From assembly GCA_039931675.1 (NCBI GenBank), contig JBDTRM010000266.1:1-64000 (forward strand): 64,000 bases of DNA. Direction: 5' to 3'. This document shows positions 18,204 through 26,610 of the stretch, piece after piece. Under the pieces are notes generated by a model that was not told where the DNA came from, ran no database searches, and saw only the letters and a program-made list of their open reading frames with translations. The stretch is from JAEUTH01 sp039931675. Its GTDB lineage: Bacteria; Bacteroidota; Bacteroidia; AKYH767-A; OLB10. Numbering within the stretch: position 1 is the first letter of the stretch; each line of letters opens with the position of its first letter. The translations under genes and the position numbers were made by a program.

Positions 18204-20978
18204 TTAAGCCGCTAAAGCTTCGTTTAATTCGTTAATAATTTCTTCCGTTTGTTCCCCAAACAAGTTCCACATTTTGGTTAAGCCACCATTAGCAATAAAG
18301 GGGCTAAGATCAAAATCATCCCGATCAATATGAAAGCTATTGGCAACATAGTCCTTTATCATCCTCAGCCATTGCATTTGTTCTTCTGTAAATTTTAAGG
18401 TTCCTGCTTGTTTTCTAAACACCCAATCCTGAAAGTTTTTATCCACTGTTTTATCAAATGCAGTAAGGTTGCTATCAATACCGCTTACTTTTCTGATCAA
18501 AGAAACCAAAGCAATCAATTCATTTTTAGCTGAGCCGTTGGTTTGTCCTAATTGCTCATAAGCCCGCCACACATGTAATGGAGCTAACAAAGGTTTTTCA
18601 GTTTTTAATTTTTCATATACATCTTTAATAATTTTATACGTCAATTCTCTTCTTCGATAGGGCTGACTATAAAAAATTTGCAGGGCTGTGATTTCGTCTT
18701 TATGATTTTCAATCCATGCCGTAAAATCCTGTATAAGAGTTAAAGCTTTATCCGTATTGTCTTTATCCCAACCAACATTTAATAATGTATCAGGATTAAT
18801 ATGGTCAATAATCTGTGAATGAACTTTTCGTACATTTTCAATGTATTCATTCAATTCGCCATTAAAGATTGAAGCTGCTTTCTCTTGTAATGCAGTTGAT
18901 AACTTATTATATTTTTCATCTTTCAATGCAGGTGCCTCGCCTGCATATTCTCTATCAATTTGCAAGCGTATATCCTGTAAGGTATCCGGGTCGTATGCAT
19001 TCAATAATTCTTTTACTACTTGTGAAATTTGTTTACCGCATGCTTTCACCTGAAAAACTTCTTTCTCCTTTTCAGTAATTTGCTTTTCAATTCTTGCCAG
19101 CCTGCCTGCAAGAGTAGTAAATAAATCTTCGTCCCTAGCTCCAATGGCAATTGCTGCTAATAAGTCTTTTAGTGGCTCTCCTGGTTTTTTCTCTAATGGC
19201 CTGCTATCCGTTTTTAAACTTTTAGTAACACCTATTGCGTCAACAATTACAAAATGGTCTTTTGTAAATTTTGCATTTGGAGTTACTTTTTTGAGTGTTT
19301 CTAAGTCAATAGTTCGGGTACCACGACCTTTCATTTGTTCAAAATAATTACGACTTTTTACATCCCGCATAAATACCAAACATTCCAATGGTTTTACATC
19401 TGTTCCTGTTGCAATCATATCAACGGTAACTGCAATTCTAGGCATGTAGTCATTTCTGAATTGTGCCAGCGTGCCTTTCGGGTCTTCTGTGTTGTAAGTA
19501 ATTTTTTTGCAGAACCTGTTTTCTTCTGCAAATTCTTCCCTTACAATTTGAATGATGTCATCAGCATGGGAATCAGTTTTTGCAAAAATTAAAGTCTTAG
19601 GCACTTCAAATACTCCTAGTTCATCAAAACGGTCAGGAAACATTTCAGAGAAGTGCTCTTTGAAAGTTTTTATTATCAGCCTAATTTGATTTGGGCTGAC
19701 AACCTCATCATCCAATTTTTTATTGCTGTATATTTTATCTTCATCTAATTGTTCCCACCGTCTTCTTCTTGTCAGTTTTTCTCGATGATCAACAAATTCA
19801 CCCTTCCAAAGAGCAGTGCCTTTTTTAGAAATTTCAGTTTCTATCTGGTAAACATTATATCCTACGTTTACACCATCAGCTACTGCTTGCTCATGGGTAT
19901 ATTCACTCACAACATTTTGATTGAAGAAACCAAAAGTTCTGTTATCAGGTGTTGCAGTCAATCCGATTAAGAAACTATCAAAATAATCCAACACCTGTTT
20001 CCATAGATTGTAAATGCTGCGATGGCATTCATCAATGATTACAAAATCAAAAAACTCAATCGGAACTTTTTGATTGTATGCTACAGGAATTGGCTCCCGT
20101 TTCTCCCATTTAATTTCTGCTGGATTAGTTTCTTCTGCTTTCTCATCTAATTCTTCACCTTTTAAAATAGAATAGAATCTTTGAATGGTGGAAATATAGA
20201 CTTTGCTGTCAGTAGGTATATAGCTTGCCTTTAACCGGTGAACACCATATAATTCTGTAAACTTTCTGTTATCATCGTTCGGAACAAAAGCCATAAATTC
20301 CTGCTCGGCTTGCTCACCTAAGTTTTTGGTATCAACTAAAAACAGAACTCTTTTTGCTTTAGCGAATTTCAATAAGCGATAAATAAAAGTGATTGCAGTA
20401 AAAGTTTTACCCGAACCAGTTGCCATTTGTATCAATGCCTTGGGCCGATTTTCCTTGAAAGAATTATCAAGGTTACAAATTGCATTAGTTTGGCAATCTC
20501 TTAAACCTTCAACATTTAATTGAGGCAAATCAAAGAATCTTGCTCTTAATGTTTTTTCTTCCTTAATCAACTTTGCAAAAGTCTCAGGCTTATGAAAAGT
20601 AAATACATTTCTTGAACGCGGTTTTGGATCCCGATAATCAGTGAATCTTGTTACCTCACCAGTACTTTCATAAACGAACGGTAATTTATCATTATTCAAA
20701 TATTTCAATTTTGCGGATGCATACTCAGTAGATTGGTCCTCAGCTATAATTAGCCGAACGCCTTCTTCTTCGCGTTTCGCCTCAATAACTCCAACAGGTT
20801 TTTTGTCAACAAATAAAACATAATCAGCCGGTCCAACATCGGTCAAATATTCTTTAACAGCGACACCAATACCAGCATTCAAATTTATCGTTTTAGTGCT
20901 TTGTATTAGCCACCCACAGGATGACAGTTGCCTGTCAATATTGTCTCTTGCTATTTGCTCGGGATTTTGGTTGGGCAT
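18204..20978 (-). CDS. hsdR: Type I restriction enzyme subunit R (helicase-nuclease)
   Basis: 924 residues. N-terminal HSDR_N nuclease domain with the PD-(D/E)xK pattern (PADYVLF then VIEAKRE), a superfamily 2 helicase with MATGSGKT (185-192), DECH box (316-319), GLTATP and QMKGRGTRT motifs, and a C-terminal EcoEI-type helical domain that binds the methylase core. It translocates DNA and cleaves unmethylated DNA at a distance. First gene of the five-gene operon, so its upstream region (after 20978) should hold the promoter. Complete and without visible disruption. Confidence 0.95.
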   Translation of the reverse strand: MPNQNPEQIARDNIDRQLSSCGWLIQSTKTINLNAGIGVAVKEYLTDVGPADYVLFVDKKPVGVIEAKREEEGVRLIIAEDQSTEYASAKLKYLNNDKLPFVYESTGEVTRFTDYRDPKPRSRNVFTFHKPETFAKLIKEEKTLRARFFDLPQLNVEGLRDCQTNAICNLDNSFKENRPKALIQMATGSGKTFTAITFIYRLLKFAKAKRVLFLVDTKNLGEQAEQEFMAFVPNDDNRKFTELYGVHRLKASYIPTDSKVYISTIQRFYSILKGEELDEKAEETNPAEIKWEKREPIPVAYNQKVPIEFFDFVIIDECHRSIYNLWKQVLDYFDSFLIGLTATPDNRTFGFFNQNVVSEYTHEQAVADGVNVGYNVYQIETEISKKGTALWKGEFVDHREKLTRRRRWEQLDEDKIYSNKKLDDEVVSPNQIRLIIKTFKEHFSEMFPDRFDELGVFEVPKTLIFAKTDSHADDIIQIVREEFAEENRFCKKITYNTEDPKGTLAQFRNDYMPRIAVTVDMIATGTDVKPLECLVFMRDVKSRNYFEQMKGRGTRTIDLETLKKVTPNAKFTKDHFVIVDAIGVTKSLKTDSRPLEKKPGEPLKDLLAAIAIGARDEDLFTTLAGRLARIEKQITEKEKEVFQVKACGKQISQVVKELLNAYDPDTLQDIRLQIDREYAGEAPALKDEKYNKLSTALQEKAASIFNGELNEYIENVRKVHSQIIDHINPDTLLNVGWDKDNTDKALTLIQDFTAWIENHKDEITALQIFYSQPYRRRELTYKIIKDVYEKLKTEKPLLAPLHVWRAYEQLGQTNGSAKNELIALVSLIRKVSGIDSNLTAFDKTVDKNFQDWVFRKQAGTLKFTEEQMQWLRMIKDYVANSFHIDRDDFDLSPFIANGGLTKMWNLFGEQTEEIINELNEALAA

Positions 20979-21150
20979 TTATTACTTTAAATGTTGAAAG
21001 AGTGCTAATGTTTTTAGAGGGGTGAATGTAAAAACAAATTAATATCAAAAGATAAATGAGGAGATTGAATTTTAATTCCATCAAACAATTGTGATTATTC
21101 GAAGAATTGGGTTTCAAACACAGAAGGTCCTTCCAGGAGGACATGGTGCA

Positions 21151-21390
21151 TTAAAGCGCCAGGAGCTTTTTTATTTCAAGTTCGTGAATAAACAAGTTAC
21201 GATTTTTTGCCATCTCTTCATAAATTTCAAATTGTACTTCATTCCATAGTCAATGATCAATGTTATTAATCCGGGAGGCAATATTATCCGTCACCGCTAC
21301 AATAATTGAATGCTCTGCTTGTTTTAGTTTTAAAAGAATTTGAGATATTATATTTGTAAAATAGGCTAATGTTTCCAAATTGAGTCTCAT
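21151..21390 (-). pseudogene. Possible PLD-like gene remnant with internal stop
   Basis: An 80-codon frame from ATG at 21390 reads LAYFTNIISQILLKLKQAEH followed by SIIVAVTDNIA, which resembles the start of phospholipase D-like proteins (helix then a SI.iAVAWFT strand). A TGA interrupts it around codon 46, and the same frame continues open to TAA at 21151. No HKD motif is present. It lies between the hsdR start and the broken RDD gene. A chance frame cannot be excluded. Confidence 0.3.
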
Positions 21391-21487
21391 ATTAATTCAA
21401 GCAAGTCTTTAAAATTTATGCGCCTGAAATATTAAATGAATGATGTCTGCTATTTATTCGTTAATAAATTCTTTATTATGAAGCGCT

Positions 21488-21917
21488 TCATTTTTTCTGA
21501 ATTAATACACTCCCCGAAGCTAAATCGTGCAATGCTCTTTTTTGGTTATTCATGTGTATGGTTATGAAAGAAAGCCAGCCAAGCAAAACTTTTACGAAAA
21601 AGCGTATGTATGACTGAAATATATTTATTCGTTTAGATTCGTCTTTATGTTGTCTCACCTGAATTTTCCTGATGCGGTTGCCTATTGTACCACCTAATGT
21701 CATGCAGAGTGGTTCGTACACTCCGAAAAGCCCAATAAATAAAGCACCACGTAACCAATCAGGTGCGCTTTCAAAATTATTCAAGAGTGCTGATAAGATG
21801 AACATTAGAAACAGTAAATATCAAATCTATAAAAATTGACTGAATTCTTCTTACCAATGTGGGGTAAATATTTTGCCCAATAGCTAATGTTTCTAATTGC
21901 TGTTCTGTAATATCCAT
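21488..21917 (-). pseudogene. RDD family membrane protein, frameshifted
   Basis: Two overlapping frames join into one RDD protein. From ATG at 21917 the frame reads MDITEQQLETLAIGQNIYP then LVRRIQSIFIDLI, with the conserved Arg and Asp of the first RDD helix. It shifts by one base near 21820 into the frame YLLFLMFILSALLNNF, which runs on through GGTIGNRIRKIQVRQ and NQKRALHDLASGSVLI (canonical RDD end) to the stop at 21488. About 142 residues if repaired. The in-frame TGA right at the junction supports a single-base indel, either a real mutation or a sequencing error. RDD proteins are small membrane proteins of mostly unknown transport role. Confidence 0.6.
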
Positions 21918-22028
21918 GTTTATTTGTTATTTCTTCCCTGCTTAGTCTCCCCAAAAAATAAAAACAACGCGGCCCCCGGCAGGTTGAGTAATATTTCTAA
22001 TTTCTATAAGTTAGGTATCACTGATAGG

Positions 22029-22362
22029 TTATCCCTGATTCGTATTCATACTATTCAATACCTCTTGTGTAATGTCTTTTCCACCGGCTAAATTGGTATG
22101 CAAAGCTCCCACGGTATAAATGGGTCCCCAGGGTATGCCCCACCAGCCAGCAAGCAGTGTCAATAGCGTGTAGCCTATACTATGTTTTAAAGTTGAGTCG
22201 CCAGCCCGGATAAAATAACGCTGCTTCCGCGTTTAAAACTCATTAAAATGATTGAAATGCAATATTGGAATACAACAAATTTAGCACCGTTGCTTAATTC
22301 CCTGTTAATGTCATTTACAGTAAGTCCTTCAATGTTTTTGATTTCTGCTATTTGATTTTTTT
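22029..22362 (-). pseudogene. Conserved membrane-protein fragment, frameshifted
   Basis: The minus strand encodes IAEIKNIEGLTVNDINRELS then KFVVFQYCISIILMSFKRGS in one frame. In another frame it continues as YFIRAGDSTLKHSIGYTLLT then LLAGWWGIPWGPIYTVGAL and TNLAGGKDITQEVLNSMN, ending at TAA 22029. Together they resemble a small Bacteroidota membrane protein with a GWWGIPWGPIYT motif, of unknown function. A one-base shift near 22210 breaks the frame, and no ATG precedes the first part. It lies just upstream of the frameshifted RDD gene, so the two may once have formed an operon. Confidence 0.45.
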
Positions 22363-23154
22363 ATTTGTTTTTATAGTGTGAGTTGACAAACATAGAAAAA
22401 TTGTGGGAATTTTAGGCGGAAGGCGGAAGATGGAGGTTGGAAGTCGGAAGATGGAGGTTTCTTCCCGTAAAGGACACACCCCAGCCCCTCTCTCTTTCGC
22501 ATAGGCCAGGCACAGAGGGGAGTGGATTGTTGTAATAATGGAGATTGTGCAAGGAGAAATGGAACAGGCGCTCAATAAAAAGAGATCGGGATAAGCTATT
22601 GGATTTTTACTCTGCAATTTCACCTGACAGGGGCTTCGCGACCTGTCAGGTGAAAGCAAATTAGAATAAACACTATTTAAACCTGGCAAGAGACAGCTTA
22701 ACCATAAGGGAAAAGTGCTTAACCTTGACAGGAGATAGCGCAAACAAGACCACAGACAGCTCAGCGTTTATTTAAGAGTGCTAAAACGCAAACAGAAAGA
22801 GTGGAAACTTAAGTGAAGAGAGCTTAACCTTAAATGTGGAGAGCGTAACTGCGAGCATTAACAGTATAACCAATCAATCTGATAACAGACCCACCACTGA
22901 AGAGGGCATATCCTTAACTGAAGAATGCAGGCCGGGATGTGTGAAGTGCAAAACTTTTATCTTTGAGATGTGAACGTTGTTGATGGAGGATGGATCGTTG
23001 ATGATGGATCATATATCAAAGTGGTAATGGGAAACCAAGAACAGATTGCTTCGTTCCTCGCAATGACGAAAAGAAACCATGAACGCATTGCTTTCCCGAA
23101 GGTGCGGGACAGGTTGTTCCCCGCAATGACGGAAGAGGAAACACAGCAATAATA
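22363..23154. other. Repeat-bearing intergenic region, no gene seen
   Basis: About 790 bp without a credible gene. It contains a GGAAGATGGAGGTT direct duplication (about 22427-22460), a 13-bp-arm hairpin at 22619-22654, a purine-rich stretch, and a repeat unit near 23044-23068 that recurs inverted at 31426-31450. The long minus-strand open frame here has no protein-like composition. Confidence 0.5.
22619..22654. repeat. Inverted repeat (13-bp arms)
   Basis: Arms TTCACCTGACAGG (22619-22631) and CCTGTCAGGTGAA (22642-22654) are perfectly complementary around a 10-base loop. There is no T-run and no adjacent gene end, so it is more likely a dispersed REP-like element than a terminator. The CCTGACAGG/CCTGTCAGG core is a common interspersed palindrome in Bacteroidota. 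Confidence 0.75.
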
Positions 23155-23667
23155 ATGAGCATTCGCGAAGCACTATTAAAGGAACATTCGAAGGCGCAAA
23201 CTAATCGCATTGTAAATTATATTGGCGATGATGAAAAGAAATTTGCTGAACTGATGGATTTGTTTTTCAATGATGAATATCGTGTGGTTCAGCGATCAGC
23301 GTGGAGTGTAAGTAATTGTGCCGAAGCGCATCCGCAGTTGATTATGCCTTACCTGAAAAAAATGATTGAATTGCTCGGTGAAGATGTTCATAATGCAGTT
23401 AAGCGAAACATAGTGCGCGTGCTTCAGTTTATTGATATTCCGAAAAAACATTATGGAAAAGCTGCACAGGCTTGTTTTGATTTATTGCTTTCGAAAGATG
23501 AACCTGTTGCTGTAAAAGTTTTTGCTATGACAGTAATTGCAAACATCAGCAAACATGAACCCGACTTGAAAAATGAATTACGTATTATTATTAATGATCA
23601 GCTACCTTATAGCAGCGCAGGTTTTAAATCGCGTGCAAAAAAAATATTAATGGCAATTCAAAACTGA
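23155..23667 (+). CDS. HEAT-like repeat hypothetical protein
   Basis: 170 residues, all-helical by pattern, with HEAT-like paired helices (YRVVQRSAWSVSNCAEAHP, AVKRNIVRVLQFIDIPKKH, AVKVFAMTVIANISKHEPD). No signal peptide or catalytic motif. ATG at 23155 is the first available start. It precedes the RRM gene by 18 bp on the same strand, so they may be co-transcribed. Function unknown; a protein-binding scaffold is the likeliest role. Confidence 0.75.
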   Translation: MSIREALLKEHSKAQTNRIVNYIGDDEKKFAELMDLFFNDEYRVVQRSAWSVSNCAEAHPQLIMPYLKKMIELLGEDVHNAVKRNIVRVLQFIDIPKKHYGKAAQACFDLLLSKDEPVAVKVFAMTVIANISKHEPDLKNELRIIINDQLPYSSAGFKSRAKKILMAIQN

Positions 23668-23685
23668 AAAACATATTTTCGCACC

Positions 23686-23934
23686 ATGAAAATATTTGTA
23701 AAAAATATAGAGCGTTCAATTAATGAACTTATACTCGAATCGCTTTTTAAACCTTATGGTGAAATATTAAGCACTAAAATTATTTACGATCGCATAACCT
23801 GGGAGTCGAAAGGCTTTGGCTTTATCGAATTTGAAAAGAAAGCCGATGCACAAAAAGCTATTGAAGCCATGAATGGCAAAGAGATAAAAGGTAAAGCGCT
23901 TGAAGTGATGGAAGCGGTGGAGAAGAAAAGATAA
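23686..23934 (+). CDS. RRM-domain RNA-binding protein
   Basis: 82 residues forming one RNA recognition motif. RNP2 is IFVKNI (residues 3-8) and RNP1 is KGFGFIEF (about 43-50), with the aromatic residues that stack on RNA present. Small single-RRM proteins are frequent in Bacteroidota and Cyanobacteria and are thought to bind mRNA, often under stress. The usual Gly-rich tail is absent; it ends in EKKR. Confidence 0.9.
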   Translation: MKIFVKNIERSINELILESLFKPYGEILSTKIIYDRITWESKGFGFIEFEKKADAQKAIEAMNGKEIKGKALEVMEAVEKKR

Positions 23935-23946
23935 TATTGCAATGGT

Positions 23947-24063
23947 AGCCCTCCGAGGGTTGACTGCCCGCGCGGCTGCTAACCCTCGGAGGGCTTTTGC
24001 CTGTGGTTCGTGTTTTTTTCACCAACCACTGACAGCGCCTCCCGATGGTTGGTGAAAAAACAC
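23947..24063. repeat. Two consecutive inverted repeats (REP-like)
   Basis: The first has 15-bp perfect arms AGCCCTCCGAGGGTT (23947-23961) and its complement (23981-23995) around a GC-rich loop. The second pairs TTTTTTCACCAACCA-like (about 24010-24028) with TGGTTGGTGAAAAAA (about 24046-24060). The TGGTTGGTG core recurs as another hairpin at 39450-39476. They lie between the convergent RRM and coiled-coil genes. Confidence 0.75.
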
Positions 24064-24085
24064 CAACCATACATATCCAAAAAGA

Positions 24086-24117
24086 AAAAGCCTCATTTCT
24101 ATTGAAGTGAGGCTTTT
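24086..24117. terminator. Bidirectional intrinsic terminator
   Basis: Arms AAAAGCCTCATTTC (24086-24099) and GAAGTGAGGCTTTT (24104-24117) pair with one mismatch around a 4-base loop. The A-run on one side and T-run on the other let it terminate both the RRM transcript (plus) and the coiled-coil gene (minus), which converge here. Confidence 0.75.
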
Positions 24118-24137
24118 CGCATATATTGAATGTTAGA

Positions 24138-25034
24138 TTACTTCAAACTAAAACTACTTATACCGGCAATCTTACCGTCCACATAAATTTCGATTGAATA
24201 AGTTCCTGGTGCAAAGTTACGTGTAGCCTCTTCCCAGTTTAAAGATAAGTCTTGTGTGGCATTGGCATATTGAATTGGAGTGGACGCAGTAAACAAAATA
24301 TCCTCACCATTAGCTTTCATGCTCCCTGAGCCATCAGATTTACTTCCTAATACTTTTCCACCGGGTTCAGTAATGCGCAAGTAAACAGTTTTCTCTCCCG
24401 ACTTGGCAATTTTATTTTCAAGAATCTTAAACTGCACTTCCATTTTATTGGTGCGCTTAGCCATTGCAGTCTCGGAATATTTGGTAGTGCCGCGCTTTTT
24501 ATAGGCAATCACTTTTATATACTCTGCCCGCAATAATGAGGCTGTATTAACTGTGGAAGTAAGATTTTTATTCAGGCTGTCAACACGGGTTGTTAAATCC
24601 ATTTTCTCGGTAGCAAGTTGTTGATTAACCATGATGAGTGAATCAATTTTATCAAGATAATTATCCCTGAGCTTGCGCAACTCCACTAATTCTTCCTGCA
24701 ATTTTTTATTCAGTTCATCTTTATTTTTTACAGTTTTTAAAATCTGGTTGATGCGGGTTTTCTGCTCATCAATTTTAACGTTGGCATCGTTAACCGTACT
24801 GTCTAACACAGCATTTTGCCCTTTATACTTTTCTAATTCGGCATACGTGGCATTTAATTCTGTTTCAATTTCGGTGCGGGCAGTTTCAAGTGTATCCACA
24901 CGGCTTTCATAGGTTGTTACAGTGGTCTGGCCTTTATTGAACTGGTAAAGGTTTGCACCTAACGAGCCTAACAGGGCTACCACTAATAAAATGATAGTTG
25001 CTTTTGATGACTTTTGCTGATCCTGATCTTCCAT
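24138..25034 (-). CDS. Membrane-anchored coiled-coil protein
   Basis: 298 residues. A short basic N-terminus is followed by one transmembrane helix (about 11-28, TIILLVVALLGSLGANLYQF) and a long heptad-rich coiled coil (about 35-160, e.g. LNKKLQEELVELRKLRDNYL). A C-terminal beta-sandwich-like segment (VYLRITEPGGKVLGSK, APGTYSIEIYVDGKIAGISS) follows and is probably periplasmic. A conserved Bacteroidota-type hypothetical. It may act in envelope organisation, but no specific function can be assigned. Confidence 0.75.
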   Translation of the reverse strand: MEDQDQQKSSKATIILLVVALLGSLGANLYQFNKGQTTVTTYESRVDTLETARTEIETELNATYAELEKYKGQNAVLDSTVNDANVKIDEQKTRINQILKTVKNKDELNKKLQEELVELRKLRDNYLDKIDSLIMVNQQLATEKMDLTTRVDSLNKNLTSTVNTASLLRAEYIKVIAYKKRGTTKYSETAMAKRTNKMEVQFKILENKIAKSGEKTVYLRITEPGGKVLGSKSDGSGSMKANGEDILFTASTPIQYANATQDLSLNWEEATRNFAPGTYSIEIYVDGKIAGISSFSLK

Positions 25035-25208
25035 AGTTTGTGAGGGTTTTTAATTTTTAGTAAAAGCTTTACTTAAAATATCGGGCTTCTAAATACTGTG
25101 CCAAAGTTCTTATATGAATTGAATTGATTTTAGTCGCCTCATAAAGGTTACTAACAAGGTTTTGTTAAATTCAATTTATCGTTTTTGCAGTTTTATTTCA
25201 TCCGTTTT

Positions 25209-26231
25209 TCAAATTGAGTAACGTGCCAGCGGAGTAACATCCTGCTGCACGAAATTATTTTGCAGAAACTTGTAATAGCCCGCAATGGCTATCATACCGG
25301 CATTATCAGTGCAATATTGAAAGGGAGGAATAAAAACAGTCCATCCTTTTTCTGCTACCTGCTCCTCTAATTTTTTGCGCAAACCACTGTTTGCTGAAAC
25401 TCCACCGGCTATGGCAATATGTTTAATACCTGTTAACTCAGCAGCCTTAAACAACTTGTTAAACAGCACATCAATTATAGTTTTTTGTAATGATGCGCAG
25501 ATATCGTTTTTGTTTTTTGCAATGAAATCAGCATCAGCTAAAACATTCTTATTTATAAAATTCATAAAAGACGTTTTCAATCCGCTGAAACTATAATTCA
25601 ATGCAGGCATGTCAGGATGAGGAAATTTAAAACGCAAAGCATCACCTTGTTGTGCAAATTGATCAATCAACGGACCACCTGGATATGGCAGTCCCATAAC
25701 TTTTGCCGACTTATCAAAAGCTTCACCCGCAGCATCATCCATTGTTTCGCCTATTACTTCCATATCGAGATAGTCATTAATACGAACAATCTGCGTATGC
25801 CCGCCAGAAACTGTTAAGCATAAAAAAGGGAACTGCGGAAAAGTTTGATCATTGCTATTCTTTATAAAATGAGCGAGCACATGTGCCTGCATGTGATTAA
25901 CTTCAATAAGTGGAAGATTTAATGCAAGTGCAAAAGATTTGGCAAACGAGGTGCCCACAAGCAGTGATCCTAAAAGACCGGGGCCACGTGTAAACGCCAC
26001 GCCATTAATCATGCTTTTATTTACATTAGCGCGCTCTAATGCTTCGGCAACAACGGGAACAATGTTTTGCTGATGAGCACGCGAAGCTAACTCAGGCACT
26101 ACACCCCCATACTTCATGTGAACTTCCTGGTTAGCAGTAACGTTGGCAAGAATTTTGTCATCGCACGAAACGGCAGCAGAAGTATCATCGCAAGAAGATT
26201 CAATGGCAAGAAGATAAACAGGTATTGACAT
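25209..26231 (-). CDS. tsaD: tRNA N6-adenosine threonylcarbamoyltransferase
   Basis: 340 residues, full length for TsaD/Gcp. N-terminal LAIESSCDDTSAA, metal-binding HMQAH (His113, His117), SGGHTQ, and the C-terminal YCTDNAGMIA with the conserved Asp. It transfers threonylcarbamoyl from TC-AMP to A37 of ANN-decoding tRNAs, with TsaB and TsaE, in the cytoplasm. Essential in most bacteria. Divergent from tamB across a 360-bp region carrying a nested inverted repeat. Confidence 0.97.
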   Translation of the reverse strand: MSIPVYLLAIESSCDDTSAAVSCDDKILANVTANQEVHMKYGGVVPELASRAHQQNIVPVVAEALERANVNKSMINGVAFTRGPGLLGSLLVGTSFAKSFALALNLPLIEVNHMQAHVLAHFIKNSNDQTFPQFPFLCLTVSGGHTQIVRINDYLDMEVIGETMDDAAGEAFDKSAKVMGLPYPGGPLIDQFAQQGDALRFKFPHPDMPALNYSFSGLKTSFMNFINKNVLADADFIAKNKNDICASLQKTIIDVLFNKLFKAAELTGIKHIAIAGGVSANSGLRKKLEEQVAEKGWTVFIPPFQYCTDNAGMIAIAGYYKFLQNNFVQQDVTPLARYSI

Positions 26232-26335
26232 TTTAAAATTTACTGATTAACGTTTACAATATAGCATATTCATTAAAAATATAAATTCATACATTTTATT
26301 TGATGCAAAAATAAGTCCTTATTTGAAGACTCAAA

Positions 26336-26451
26336 AACCTTAGTAAAAAAATTGAAACAGGAATGAAAACCTTATTACCTTATTATTTTTGCGGTAGTGA
26401 AAATAAGGTAATAAGGTTTTTGATGGTCTGCCGAAGTTTTCTACTAAGGTT
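26336..26451. repeat. Nested inverted repeat between tsaD and tamB
   Basis: The inner perfect 19-bp arms are AAAACCTTATTACCTTATT (26366-26384) and its complement (26402-26420) with a 17-base loop. The outer 10-bp arms are AACCTTAGTA (26336-26345) and TACTAAGGTT (26442-26451). The arms are themselves built of CCTTATTA direct repeats. The 116-bp structure lies in the divergent promoter region and carries no ORF. It could be a small non-autonomous element or a regulatory structure. Confidence 0.7.
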
Positions 26452-26610
26452 AAAATAACAAAATAAGGTTGAATCCTGCGATAAATGAAGAGTGAAAATT
26501 TATGACGTTCAAAGTATAACATTTATTAATTCCAATTTATTTTGAATCGCAAAAATAAATTCCGCAATAACAACACTTTTCAATTAAAATAAAATTTTAA
26601 TAACACTTCT

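Noticed and set aside
22348..22743. 131-residue open frame on the minus strand
   Set aside because: Composition is not protein-like and it covers hairpins and direct repeats; no motif and no conserved neighbour.
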